Shown one piece after another: positions 8,890-18,410 of a DNA stretch of 23,595 nt. The notes under the pieces were generated by a model. The model was not told the DNA's origin. It worked only from the letters and a program-made list of their open reading frames with translations, and made no database searches. The stretch lies in NCBI GenBank assembly GCA_017998575.1, contig JAGOCV010000017.1, forward strand, positions 1-23,595, in the 5' to 3' direction. Position 1 is the first letter of the stretch; each line of letters begins with the position of its first letter. Both the position numbers and the translations under genes were made by a program. Source of the stretch: Burkholderiaceae bacterium (lineage in GTDB: Bacteria > Pseudomonadota > Gammaproteobacteria > Burkholderiales > Burkholderiaceae).

Positions 8890-9993
8890 ATGAACCCTTC
8901 CGCCCCCGCCTCCGCCTCCGCGCTCGCCGCGCCACCCTGGCCCACGTTCGCCGACCCGGCCGCGCCCTGTGGCCCGAGCCTGGAATACGACAACGATTTC
9001 CTGGTGCTGCAGGCCCTGCTGCAGCCCGCGCCCGACGTCCAGTACGGCCACTTCACCGGCCGCCGCGAAGGCCCCGACTGGCCCGACGTCGAGCGCCAGT
9101 GCCGCGCCCTGCTGCAGCGCAGCTGCGACATCAACCTGCTGGTCTGGCTCACGCGCTGCCGCGCGCGACAGGCCGGCGCGCAGGGGCTGCACGAGGGCCT
9201 GCACACGCTGACTTCTGCGCTACGCAGGTTTGGAGACCATATTCATCCGCAGCCGGACGCGGGTGATGCGAGCGTGCGCGCCAACGCCATCGCCGCGCTG
9301 GCCGACCCTGAGGGCTTGCTGGGCGATGTGCGCGACTTGACCGTCGGAGCGAACGCCATGGGTCGGCTGGCTGTGCGGGACGTCGAACGCGCGCTGCAGC
9401 AGCCGCGACCGGCCGGTGCCTCCGTCCCCAACGCCGTGTTGGCGCACATCGAGGAGTTGCGCCGCGCGGGCGGGCTCGAACTCGGAGCGCTCGAATCCGC
9501 CGCTGTCCAGCTGGATGAACTGCAGGCATGGTGCCGCGCCGGGCTGGGTGAGGATGCGCCGGATCTTTCTGCCATGGCTCGGCTGCTGGCCCCATTTGGC
9601 GCACCCGAAGTCGCCAGGCCGCACAGTGCGGCCGTCGCGACCCCGACGCCGACCGCCAAACCCGCGCCGGTGGCGCCCCTCCCGCCAGCGTCGGGCGTTG
9701 CGGCGGCTTATGACGGCGCTGCCGCGACAGACCCCGGTGCAGGCGGCACCTCGGGCGTCGATCCGGCGCCGACTGGCGCGCTAGGGCCAGTCGATCAGCA
9801 CGACGCGGCGCTGGGCCGCGAGCAGGCGCTCGCCGCCATCGTCAGCGTACGCCGCTGGTTCGAGCAGCACGAGCCGAGCAGCCCCGTCGGCCTGATGCTG
9901 CTGCAGGCCGAACGCCTGGTGGGACGCCCCTACGCCGACGTGGCGGATGCCCTGCCGCCCGAGCTGATCGCGCGCTGGTCCGGGCAGCAGTGA
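8890..9993 (+). CDS. tssA: T6SS assembly protein TssA (ImpA N-domain)
   Basis: TssA primes baseplate assembly and follows or caps the growing sheath. This 367-residue protein opens with the ImpA N-terminal signature CGPSLEYDNDFLVLQALL at about residues 31-48, then PDWPDVERQCRALLQRSCDINLLVWLTR and HIHPQPD, all typical of the domain. A Pro/Ala/Thr-rich linker at about residues 245-300 precedes a conserved C-terminal segment, RRWFEQHEPSSPVGLMLLQAE, followed by a PPELIARW end. The domain layout suggests the TssA1-like class, though that needs structural comparison. The ATG at 8890 is chosen; an in-frame GTG at 8881 is possible, and neither has a strong ribosome-binding site. It is the last T6SS gene here; the next gene converges on it from 17 bases away, with no evident terminator between. 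Confidence 0.92.
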   Translation: MNPSAPASASALAAPPWPTFADPAAPCGPSLEYDNDFLVLQALLQPAPDVQYGHFTGRREGPDWPDVERQCRALLQRSCDINLLVWLTRCRARQAGAQGLHEGLHTLTSALRRFGDHIHPQPDAGDASVRANAIAALADPEGLLGDVRDLTVGANAMGRLAVRDVERALQQPRPAGASVPNAVLAHIEELRRAGGLELGALESAAVQLDELQAWCRAGLGEDAPDLSAMARLLAPFGAPEVARPHSAAVATPTPTAKPAPVAPLPPASGVAAAYDGAAATDPGAGGTSGVDPAPTGALGPVDQHDAALGREQALAAIVSVRRWFEQHEPSSPVGLMLLQAERLVGRPYADVADALPPELIARWSGQQ

Positions 9994-10010
9994 GGGCACC
10001 GCCGCTGCGA

Positions 10011-11267
10011 TCATCGCGGGCGCAGCGCCGATGAGCGCGATGCCCAAGCCGATGCCGCACCCAGGCAAACCAGCACCGCCGGGTAAGCGAGATGCACGCC
10101 GGCCACGCTCAGCACGATGCCGACCACAGCCAGCGTCAGCAATGCGAGCAGGCGGGGCGCCCACCGATGATCCAGACGCAGCAGCGCGGCTGCAGCCATG
10201 CCGTAGAGCAAGAGGAAGTTCTGCCCCGCCAGCCCCAGCATTTGCCCGATGGACACGGCACCGACCGCATCGGCCACCAGCACGGCCAACAGCGCGCCCA
10301 CGGTGACGACGATGGCGCGCAGCGGCGTGCCCTGCCGCGTGACGGCGAAAGTGGCGGGCAGGATGCCGTCCCGCGCCAGCGAGAACACCAGGCGCGAGAC
10401 GCCCCAGAGCGCGCCGAACAGATTGGCCAGGATGACCAGCAGCGCCACGGCGCCGACGACGTGGCGGCCGTTCTCTCCCAGCACGGGCCGCGTGAGCTCC
10501 ACGAACGGCGCGGTCAGGCCCTGTGCCGGTGCCGCGCGTTGCACCAGCCAGGCGATGCAGCCGTAGAGGAGCACGGCGATGGCGAAGGACAGCAGCATGG
10601 CGAGCGGAAAGTCTCGCTCGGGTCGGCGGAATTCCTCTGCGGCATGGCTGCCCACTTCCCAGCCCGTGAACGCGAAGAAGATCATCATGAACGGGGCCAG
10701 CGCAGCCCACCAGGTCGCAGGCGCCTGCCAGCCGGGGGGCAGCACAGGTGTTGTGGGGGAGTTGGCTGGTGCGAGCGCGGCGACGAGCAGGAGGGTCAGC
10801 AGAACCGCGATCAACGCGGAGCCCACGAGCTGGAGTGCACGTTCGAGCAGCTTGCCCGGCAGTGCGTGCAGCACGCTCGCCGAGATGATGAGCGCCGCAG
10901 CCCCGGCATGCGCGCTCCAGCCCGTCGACGCGTGGAGGTAATAGCCACCGGTGAGCGCGATCGAGGGCAGGCCGAAGACCACGGCGCCCAGGAACAGCAA
11001 CGCAGCCACGCGCTGGCCGGTGGCACCGAATGCGCGACGCGCGTACTCGGCCACGCCGCCGGCGCTGGGATGTCGCTGCCCCAGCACGATGAACACCAGC
11101 AGCAGCGGAAAGGCCGCCAGTGCGCAAAGCAGCCAGGCCAGAACACCCAGTCGTCCGACCTGCTGGTACACCAGGCCCGGCAGCACCAGCAGTCCGGCAC
11201 CGATGACGATGTTGAGCAGCAGCAGCGTGCCGCCAAAGAGGCCGAGGGTGGGGCGCAACTGGTTCAT
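10011..11267 (-). CDS. APC-superfamily amino-acid permease, YjeH-like exporter
   Basis: This 418-residue protein is almost wholly hydrophobic, with roughly eleven or twelve membrane stretches. It begins with a GGTLLLLNIVIGAGLLVLPGLV segment, the conserved first helix of APC transporters with its unwound G-x-G region. HPSAGGVAEYARRAFG after the second helix closely resembles E. coli YjeH, an exporter of methionine and branched-chain amino acids. Other APC features are FFAFTGWEVGSHAAEEFRRPERDFP and RLVFSLARDGILP. The ATG at 11267 overlaps the cupin stop (ATGA), so the two are translationally coupled. The substrate cannot be read from the sequence. In this operon it could export the product of the upstream enzymes, which is an inference from position only. 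Confidence 0.85.
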   Translation of the reverse strand: MNQLRPTLGLFGGTLLLLNIVIGAGLLVLPGLVYQQVGRLGVLAWLLCALAAFPLLLVFIVLGQRHPSAGGVAEYARRAFGATGQRVAALLFLGAVVFGLPSIALTGGYYLHASTGWSAHAGAAALIISASVLHALPGKLLERALQLVGSALIAVLLTLLLVAALAPANSPTTPVLPPGWQAPATWWAALAPFMMIFFAFTGWEVGSHAAEEFRRPERDFPLAMLLSFAIAVLLYGCIAWLVQRAAPAQGLTAPFVELTRPVLGENGRHVVGAVALLVILANLFGALWGVSRLVFSLARDGILPATFAVTRQGTPLRAIVVTVGALLAVLVADAVGAVSIGQMLGLAGQNFLLLYGMAAAALLRLDHRWAPRLLALLTLAVVGIVLSVAGVHLAYPAVLVCLGAASAWASRSSALRPR

Positions 11268-11572
11268 GCGAGCTCCACCGTGTGGAAGGCGATCAGGTAG
11301 GTGGCGCCTGCACCCTGCGCGATCGACGCATGGGGAGTGCCTGCGGGCAGGAAGATGGCGTCGCCGGGATGGCAGTCGGTCTGCGTATCCCCATACAGGA
11401 AGGTGAGCCGACCCTCCAGGATCAACAGGGTTTCGTCCACGGCGTGCTGGTGCCAGGCATGGTGCTTGCCGGGTGCGTCGCGCTGGATCTCGATGCAGCC
11501 CTGCTGTGGCAGGGACCGGGCCACGATGCCATCCAGGGCGGCGGGGTCGAAGGCAGAGACTTCGATACGCAT
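11264..11572 (-). CDS. Small single-domain cupin protein
   Basis: This 102-residue protein is one cupin barrel. The first motif runs through H38-x2-H41-x-H43-x3-E47 and on to the glycine of ILEG, and the second is PGDAIFLPAGTPH ending at H81. H41, H43, E47 and H81 are the expected metal ligands, so a metal-binding (Fe, Mn, Zn or Ni) role is likely. The start ATG at 11572 lies 2 bases after the stop of the YqcI/YcgG gene and its stop overlaps the permease start, so all three genes are almost certainly one transcript. Stand-alone cupins of this size range from sensors to enzymes, and the reaction is unknown. Its place behind a probable N-hydroxylase makes processing or sensing of an N-oxidised amino acid a reasonable guess. 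Confidence 0.8.
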   Translation of the reverse strand: MRIEVSAFDPAALDGIVARSLPQQGCIEIQRDAPGKHHAWHQHAVDETLLILEGRLTFLYGDTQTDCHPGDAIFLPAGTPHASIAQGAGATYLIAFHTVELA

Positions 11573-11574
11573 CG

Positions 11575-12303
11575 TCAGGCCTCCACGTCCCTGAGCGTCG
11601 CGCAGGGCTGGGTGGCCGCGATGTTCTCGTCGGGCAGGAAGTATCGCTTCCATTCACGGACGTCGGCCTGGCCGTAGCTGCCCAGGGCCGGGCAGCGCGG
11701 CACCAGATCGAAAGCGGCCAGGCGGCGCGAGACGATGCCTACCGATCTCTCCGAGGCCTCCGGCGTTCCGAGGATCTGGTCGAACACCCATCGAGGCTGG
11801 AAGGTGAGCATGAAGCCGGACGCGCGACGGCTTTGCCGCAGCACATGCGCGGGGGTATTGCAGACCACGAAGATCGGCTCGCCCGCAAAGCAGAATTCCC
11901 AGAGAGGTTCGTCGAGTTCGGTCGGCACGTGCTTGGGCCACGCCGCGGCATCCAGTGCAGCGGTTCCGCGCAACAACTGCCAGAAGCGCTGTTCGTGCTG
12001 CTCGACTGTTCCGGGCGCCGTCCGTGGCGCTTCGAAGATCACCAGCGAGGTGTTGGGCCCGCACGCCCGCGCGCCGGGCAGATAGGCCGTCAGGGCGCTG
12101 GCCACAGCGGAAGGCGTGAGCTCGTTGCAGAAGGCGTAGCGGAGCTGGTCCGCCTTGAAGCCCGCTGCGCCAAACGTGCATGGGAATGGCCGGGCGGGGC
12201 TGGTCAGTGCGGCTTCGAATTCCGCGAAGACGATGCGTTGCCAGCTGTCGCTGGCGGGATGGGAGGCCGGCACGTCGGCGCGCCTCAGCAGGTGGGAATC
12301 CAT
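11575..12303 (-). CDS. YqcI/YcgG-family protein, probable heme-dependent N-hydroxylase
   Basis: This 242-residue protein shows the conserved blocks of the YqcI/YcgG family: PCTFG (41-45), PNTSLV (83-88), HEQRFWQLL (103-111), WEFCFAGEPIFVVCNTPAH (135-153), SRR (158-160), FQPRWVF (168-174) and a C-terminal EWKRYFLPDEN. Characterised members that I recall are DcsA of D-cycloserine biosynthesis, which N-hydroxylates arginine with heme, and GntA of guanitoxin biosynthesis, which N-hydroxylates a guanidine group. A heme-dependent guanidine or amine hydroxylase is therefore the best guess; the substrate here is unknown. The start is supported by a strong ribosome-binding site, AAGGAGT on the minus strand at 12319-12313, nine bases before the ATG. 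It is the first gene of a three-gene operon with the cupin and permease. Confidence 0.82.
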   Translation of the reverse strand: MDSHLLRRADVPASHPASDSWQRIVFAEFEAALTSPARPFPCTFGAAGFKADQLRYAFCNELTPSAVASALTAYLPGARACGPNTSLVIFEAPRTAPGTVEQHEQRFWQLLRGTAALDAAAWPKHVPTELDEPLWEFCFAGEPIFVVCNTPAHVLRQSRRASGFMLTFQPRWVFDQILGTPEASERSVGIVSRRLAAFDLVPRCPALGSYGQADVREWKRYFLPDENIAATQPCATLRDVEA

Positions 12304-12587
12304 CGGTGAACCACTCCTTGTGAATTGCCGCAGCGGGTCACCGCGCGACGAGGCAGGGATGGTGTGAAAAAAGTCCGATAAAGACTATGGGACAAACGTC
12401 CCGTGCGCCGAACGGCTGGCTCCCTTGGGGCTGCGCAGCTATTGCGGGCCCTGTTTGGGGTGCATCCGCAATGCCGCGATAATCACGGGTTTCCCCCCTT
12501 TCCCGTCCGCAGCCGGGCGCACGCGCGCAACCGGCACCGGGGGGCCGCGCATTCGATAGCGCGCCAACCATCGCAGACCGCAAGCAC
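12304..12587. other. Divergent intergenic region between the YqcI/YcgG operon and ettA
   Basis: This 284-base gap must hold promoters for both directions. It contains a 5-bp inverted repeat GGGAC-AAAC-GTCCC at 12389-12402 and next to it AGTC-N7-GACT at 12372-12386, both 70-100 bases upstream of the minus-strand operon, where an operator could lie. The plus-strand candidate promoter is listed separately. No open frame with coding character was recognised in the gap. Confidence 0.4.
12455..12483 (+). promoter_or_regulatory. Candidate sigma-70 promoter for ettA
   Basis: TTGGGG at 12455-12460 and GATAAT at 12478-12483 are separated by 17 bases. The -10 matches five of six consensus bases, while the -35 matches only the leading TTG. 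It would give a leader of roughly 95-100 bases before the ettA ATG. This is a pattern match only. Confidence 0.35.
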
Positions 12588-14249
<1,662 letters not shown>

Positions 14250-14327
14250 GAAGAAGTAAGCATTTCAGTCGCCGCCTTCTGCAGGCAGTACTTGTGACGG
14301 GTCCGACGAGGCCCGCGTTGGGGATCG

Positions 14328-16877
14328 ATGGTCACGGATGACTTTTCTCAGTCGTCAGCCCAGGTCGCGCTCTACAAGGAGTGCGCGGCCAAGGCTGCCA
14401 ATGACGGCCGCCCGCTCATGGACGTGCTGGTGGAGAAGACCCGCGTCGGCCTTCAGCAGAAGGCCGCCAGCGGGCTCGACGCCGCCGAGCGCCAGCAGGT
14501 GGTCGAGGCCGGCCGGCTGTTGAATGTCCATGCCGGCCTGCTGGCCGAGCGCTTTCCGATGACGCTGGCTGCCGCCTTTTCCGAGGCGCTGGCCAACGAC
14601 AGCAAGCCCGCCGTGCGGCCCGAGGCCAGGGCCGCCGCCTCCACGGCCACGCTGCGTTTCGACCAGCTCGAACTGATGGACGAATCCCAGGTGCAGGAGA
14701 GCATCGAGCTCGCCCGCGCCCAGCAGATCGCGATGGCGGCGGCCGAGTTGCCGCTGGCCGAACTCAACGGCCTGGTCTGCGCGCTGCTCGGACTCAAGAC
14801 CGTCCAGCCCGACCGCAACCCTTTCCGCCCCGAGATCTACGTCAAGGCGCTGCGCACCGTGCTCACGCTCACGGGCGCGGACAACCGCGTGCGCCTGCAC
14901 TGGATGCAGGTGATGGGCGGCGCGCTGGGCGAGCGCCTGCGCTCGGTGTATGGCGATCTCAGCAGCCTGCTCGAAGCCCGTGGCGTGCGGCCTGTGGGTT
15001 ACGTGGTCACGCAGACGCCGCAGGCAGGGCAGCCGCAGACCGGTGCGACGCGCGCGGCGGCCGGCCGGGGCGGCAGCGGGGGTGGCGGAGGCAGCGGCGG
15101 CGGATCCGGCTCGAGCGGCGCGGTCGGGGCTGCGTCTGGTTCGGGATCCGGCGGCGGTGGTGGCGGTGCGGGTTCGTCGTCGCGCCAGAGCCTGCTCACC
15201 GTCGATCAGCTGCGCCGCCTTCTGGCCGGCGAGCTCGACTCTGCGCGCCAGAGCCTGGAAGCCGCCACGGGCGCCTTGCGTACCAGCCAGCCGGGCATGT
15301 TCCGGGGGGGCTCAGGCTCCGGTGGCGGCGCGGGCAGGCCGGGAACTGGCGGCGCGCAGGCCGGTGGCCGGGGTGGCGCGCCCGTGGGCGGCGCTGCGGA
15401 CGACGACGGCTTTCCGCCGCACCAGGATTTCGACAATACCGTCCCGGCGGCCTTCGAGGCGCTCGAAGAGATGCGTCAGGTCGAGCGGGTCATCAAGAAG
15501 CTCGAAGGGCGCAAGCCCGTGGGCGGCGTGGCGCCTGTGCTGCCGGCCGGCGGCATCGCGCCCGACATCACCTTCGACCATCTGCGCAACGACGCGCGCG
15601 GCGTGGGCCAGGCGCTGGGGCTGGAGGTGGTGAACCTGATGTTCGAGAACATCACGCAGGATCCGCATCTGCTGCCGCCCGTGCAGGCCGTGATGCGCCG
15701 GCTGGAGCCGGCCTACCTGCGGCTGGCGCTGATCGATCCGCGCTTCTTCAGCGACAAGCAGCACGTGGCGCGCCGCCTGCTCGACCAGATGACCGAGCGC
15801 AGCCTGGGCTACGCCACGCTGATGGCGCCCGGGTTCGACACCTTCCTGCGCTCGCTGCGCGAGGCCGCCGACGCGCTGGCCGCCGCGCAGGTCAAGGACA
15901 CCGGGCCGTTCGAGCAGGCGCTGCACAAGCTGCGCGCCGACTGGGACCGCCATGCGCGCCAGGAAGTGCAGCAGCGCGAGAAGGCCGTGCACACCCTGCT
16001 GCATGCCGAGCAGCGCAACCTCCTGGCCGAGCGCCTGGCCACCGACCTGCGTGGCCGTCCCGGCGCCGGCACGGCTTCGCCCGAGGTCATGAACTTCATC
16101 GTCGGCCCCTGGTCGCAGGTGCTGGCCGAAGCCCGCCTGCGCGACCGCAAGGGCTCGCCCGATCCGGGCGGCTACCTGGCCATCGTCAACGACCTGATCT
16201 GGACCACGCAGCCCGAGCAGACGCGCCTGAACCTGGAGCGCATCAAGGGCATGATCCCGGCGCTGCTGGAGCGCCTGCGCGAAGGGCTGCAACTGGTCGA
16301 CTATCCGGCCGGCCAGATCGACGCGTTCTCGATGATGCTGATGTCGCTGTACGAAGGCATGCAGCAGCCCGGCATGTCCACCGTGAACGAGCGCGCGCTG
16401 GTGGCCCAGGAGCACACGGGCAACGACACCACGGCCGAGAGCACCAACGACCCTTGGCTGCGCCCCACCGAAATGCAGGACACGGGCTTTCTCGACGTGC
16501 CCGAGGGCGACGGCGCCCCCGAGACGGACTTCAAGAACACCGAGCCGATGTTCGAATCCACGGCGCCCGACATTCCGGTGTCAGAAGCCGACAAGCGCGC
16601 CATCGACCGGGCCAAGCCGCCGATCCCGCCGGGCTCGTGGGTCGAGCTCCGTCTGCACGACCAGACCCTGCGCGCCCAGCTCACCTGGGCCAGCCCCTAC
16701 GGCACGCTGTTCATGTTCACCGATGCGGCCGGCGCCACTCACTCGCTCACGCGCCGCGCCATCGACAAGCTGCTGGCGCGCGGCTCGGTCACGCTCATCA
16801 CGCAGGGCGTGGTGGACGACGCGCTCGATGCCGTGGCTCAGGCCGCGCTGAAGAACAGCGTGGACATCACGCTGTGA
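14328..16877 (+). CDS. DUF1631 family protein with glycine-rich linkers
   Basis: This 849-residue protein matches the DUF1631 family common in betaproteobacteria and without an established function; some databases mislabel it as thymidine phosphorylase. A helical N-terminal part (about 1-235) is followed by a Gly/Ser-rich tract at about 239-293 and a second Gly-rich tract at about 325-360. A long helical region follows (LEVVNLMFENITQDPHLLPPVQAV, RRLLDQMTERSLGYA). The C-terminal 90 residues open with PPIPPGSWVELRL and QLTWASPYGTLFMFTD, which look like a small beta-barrel of PilZ type; this is my inference. No signal peptide or membrane segments are evident, so it is probably cytoplasmic. It begins 78 bases after ettA and may share its transcript. 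The start has only a weak GGGGA ahead of it. Confidence 0.85.
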   Translation: MVTDDFSQSSAQVALYKECAAKAANDGRPLMDVLVEKTRVGLQQKAASGLDAAERQQVVEAGRLLNVHAGLLAERFPMTLAAAFSEALANDSKPAVRPEARAAASTATLRFDQLELMDESQVQESIELARAQQIAMAAAELPLAELNGLVCALLGLKTVQPDRNPFRPEIYVKALRTVLTLTGADNRVRLHWMQVMGGALGERLRSVYGDLSSLLEARGVRPVGYVVTQTPQAGQPQTGATRAAAGRGGSGGGGGSGGGSGSSGAVGAASGSGSGGGGGGAGSSSRQSLLTVDQLRRLLAGELDSARQSLEAATGALRTSQPGMFRGGSGSGGGAGRPGTGGAQAGGRGGAPVGGAADDDGFPPHQDFDNTVPAAFEALEEMRQVERVIKKLEGRKPVGGVAPVLPAGGIAPDITFDHLRNDARGVGQALGLEVVNLMFENITQDPHLLPPVQAVMRRLEPAYLRLALIDPRFFSDKQHVARRLLDQMTERSLGYATLMAPGFDTFLRSLREAADALAAAQVKDTGPFEQALHKLRADWDRHARQEVQQREKAVHTLLHAEQRNLLAERLATDLRGRPGAGTASPEVMNFIVGPWSQVLAEARLRDRKGSPDPGGYLAIVNDLIWTTQPEQTRLNLERIKGMIPALLERLREGLQLVDYPAGQIDAFSMMLMSLYEGMQQPGMSTVNERALVAQEHTGNDTTAESTNDPWLRPTEMQDTGFLDVPEGDGAPETDFKNTEPMFESTAPDIPVSEADKRAIDRAKPPIPPGSWVELRLHDQTLRAQLTWASPYGTLFMFTDAAGATHSLTRRAIDKLLARGSVTLITQGVVDDALDAVAQAALKNSVDITL

Positions 16878-16931
16878 GCGTGCGCCAGCGGCGCCGGCAG
16901 CCTGTTTAGGCCCCGGGGCTTCTGAACGTCT

Positions 16932-18233
16932 TCAGGGCATTGAGTGTCGTGGGTTGGGTGTCCGTGCCGTGGCGGCAGGCAAGCTCCGCCGCGCCGGCTC
17001 ACCGGATTGCACGGGGCCGCTGGGTCTGCGTCTGAGCGATGCTTGATTGTTTTCATCCACCCGGATGTGGAGCGAGTGGCGATAAGTTGTCTCGTCTTCG
17101 CGCCAGAGGTGCTTTATAGGCAGTCGGTGCTGCGCCATGTAGGCCTCATAACTTCCCTGGTCGGTAATTTCGCAGACCGCTCCGCGATTGATGAACAGCA
17201 ACGGAAAAGTCAGGTTCGCCGCTTGCGCGTTGATTGACTGGAGGCCTTCTGCATCCATTCCATATGCCATGTAATTCACCTGCGGACCGTGCTGAATCGG
17301 ACAGTCCAGAGCGGCAGGCTGCGCGGTCTGCAAAAGGATCTGGTTGAGTTCCTGGACGATGCGTTCGTCCGCCAGGGACGGCACACGCGTGCGCTTGCTC
17401 TCATAGAGATCCATCAGATCCAGGTCGCCGGTGTAGAGCCTCAGGCCGTGTCGCTCGATGAGCCCGCGTGTCTGCTCGACGCTTTCCCCCCGAGCTAAAT
17501 CCAGAGGCAGATACAGGTGCCCGTTGTCAGCCTGCTGCAGGTGGCGCGAGAGTTCTGGATTCTGGGCCAGAAAATCGCTCTCCTGCCCGTGAGGGATGGC
17601 GATGTAGATTCCCCTGAGTTCGCCGTCGCGCCAGTGGCCGACGGCGCCTGCCAGTCCCATCTCGTTCATCTCCCGCAATCGCTGGGGGGCCATGGCCTCG
17701 CCGTAGGCGCCTTTCAACGATTCGAGTTTGATGGACTTCTCGAGCAACGTATGCGGTTTGGGGGCGTCATGGGTTGTCTGCAGCCGCGCAACGCTGAGCT
17801 CGCCCGTTTCGCGCACGCTCAAGCACAGGTTCAGGTTCTTAGTGGCCAGCAGCAATGCGGGTGCGAATTTCTCTGGAACGAACCGGCTGGTCATGGCTCG
17901 CTGCGTGTGTTCGGGCAAGTTGGCAAACAGCTTCTGCGCGCGCAAGCGATAGGCATCCCAGTGCCCGATGATGTTGTTCACGCGATTGCTGATCTGTGGC
18001 GTTGCGGTCGACTGGGCCTGCGTCTGGGGCCAACGCGTGGAATAGATGGATGCGCCATCCTGTATCGCCGTGCCGCTGGCGTATCCGTGGCCGGCCGTGC
18101 GCGAGGCAGTGTCGCGGGGTTCCGGAACAACGATGCTGGACTGCCCGACTTGTTGGGCCAGGTGCTGAGCGACAACGACGGGAGTGTGAGTACGGGGTTG
18201 ACGCAGCGGCGAGTGGGCGGGGCTTCGGTTCAT
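16932..18233 (-). CDS. Putative type III secreted effector with a CyaA/ExoY/edema-factor-like nucleotidyl cyclase pattern
   Basis: This 433-residue protein has a Ser/Pro/Thr/Gln-rich N-terminus of about 80 residues with no hydrophobic signal, as in type III effectors, and a perfect PIP box lies about 70 bases upstream. The body can be aligned by eye with the edema-factor/CyaA/ExoY cyclase fold. K159-x6-K166-S matches the paired catalytic lysines (CyaA K58/K65, ExoY K81/K88). D270-x-D272 in LYTGDLDLMDL matches the metal-binding DxD. ERIVQELNQIL then QHGPQVN (H315, N320) matches CyaA's QHGTEQNN block. FPLLFINRG (343-351) matches the strand after it. The final Asn is one place off, with Tyr321 at the usual position, and the DxD-to-His spacing is shorter than in ExoY. 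The start at 18233 fits the PIP position; ATGs at 18266 and 18404 lie at or before the expected transcript start. The gene is clearly poorer in GC than its neighbours. Confidence 0.6.
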   Translation of the reverse strand: MNRSPAHSPLRQPRTHTPVVVAQHLAQQVGQSSIVVPEPRDTASRTAGHGYASGTAIQDGASIYSTRWPQTQAQSTATPQISNRVNNIIGHWDAYRLRAQKLFANLPEHTQRAMTSRFVPEKFAPALLLATKNLNLCLSVRETGELSVARLQTTHDAPKPHTLLEKSIKLESLKGAYGEAMAPQRLREMNEMGLAGAVGHWRDGELRGIYIAIPHGQESDFLAQNPELSRHLQQADNGHLYLPLDLARGESVEQTRGLIERHGLRLYTGDLDLMDLYESKRTRVPSLADERIVQELNQILLQTAQPAALDCPIQHGPQVNYMAYGMDAEGLQSINAQAANLTFPLLFINRGAVCEITDQGSYEAYMAQHRLPIKHLWREDETTYRHSLHIRVDENNQASLRRRPSGPVQSGEPARRSLPAATARTPNPRHSMP

Positions 18234-18301
18234 GAAGATGAGCGGTGGCTGGCTGAGACAGTTCATCCTCGAGTCGCGCGTTTCTCGTCCATATCGCCAT
18301 C

Positions 18302-18326
18302 GCGAAGATTCTCTCGGCCAAGCGAA
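18302..18326 (-). promoter_or_regulatory. Perfect PIP box (TTCGC-N15-TTCGC)
   Basis: On the minus strand TTCGC (18326-18322) and TTCGC (18306-18302) are separated by exactly 15 bases, matching the TTCGB-N15-TTCGB plant-inducible promoter box bound by HrpX/HrpB activators of type III secretion in Xanthomonas, Ralstonia and Acidovorax. It ends 68 bases before the effector ATG at 18233. A -10 element is expected 30-32 bases further on, near 18270; the nearest match, GAGGAT at 18270-18265, is imperfect. Confidence 0.72.
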
Positions 18327-18410
18327 AACCAGCCCGCACTCGCGCCTGAATTCGAATTCAGCGGCCGGCCCGTTTCCATGCGCCGACAGCCGCTGCCGAA
18401 CCATCAGGAT

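Noticed and set aside
10092..11300. Long plus-strand frame rich in Gln/His/Arg opposite the permease and cupin
   Set aside because: It is the complement of a clearly membrane-type protein on the minus strand, a common artefact; no family resemblance was seen.
14250..14327. Possible terminator after ettA
   Set aside because: Only a weak GCCT/AGGC stem (around 14274) without a T-run is present, so read-through into DUF1631 is as likely.
18234..18404. Longer version of the effector starting at 18404 or 18266
   Set aside because: The PIP box lies inside that extension and the expected transcript start falls after 18266; the extra residues show no effector-like or conserved character.
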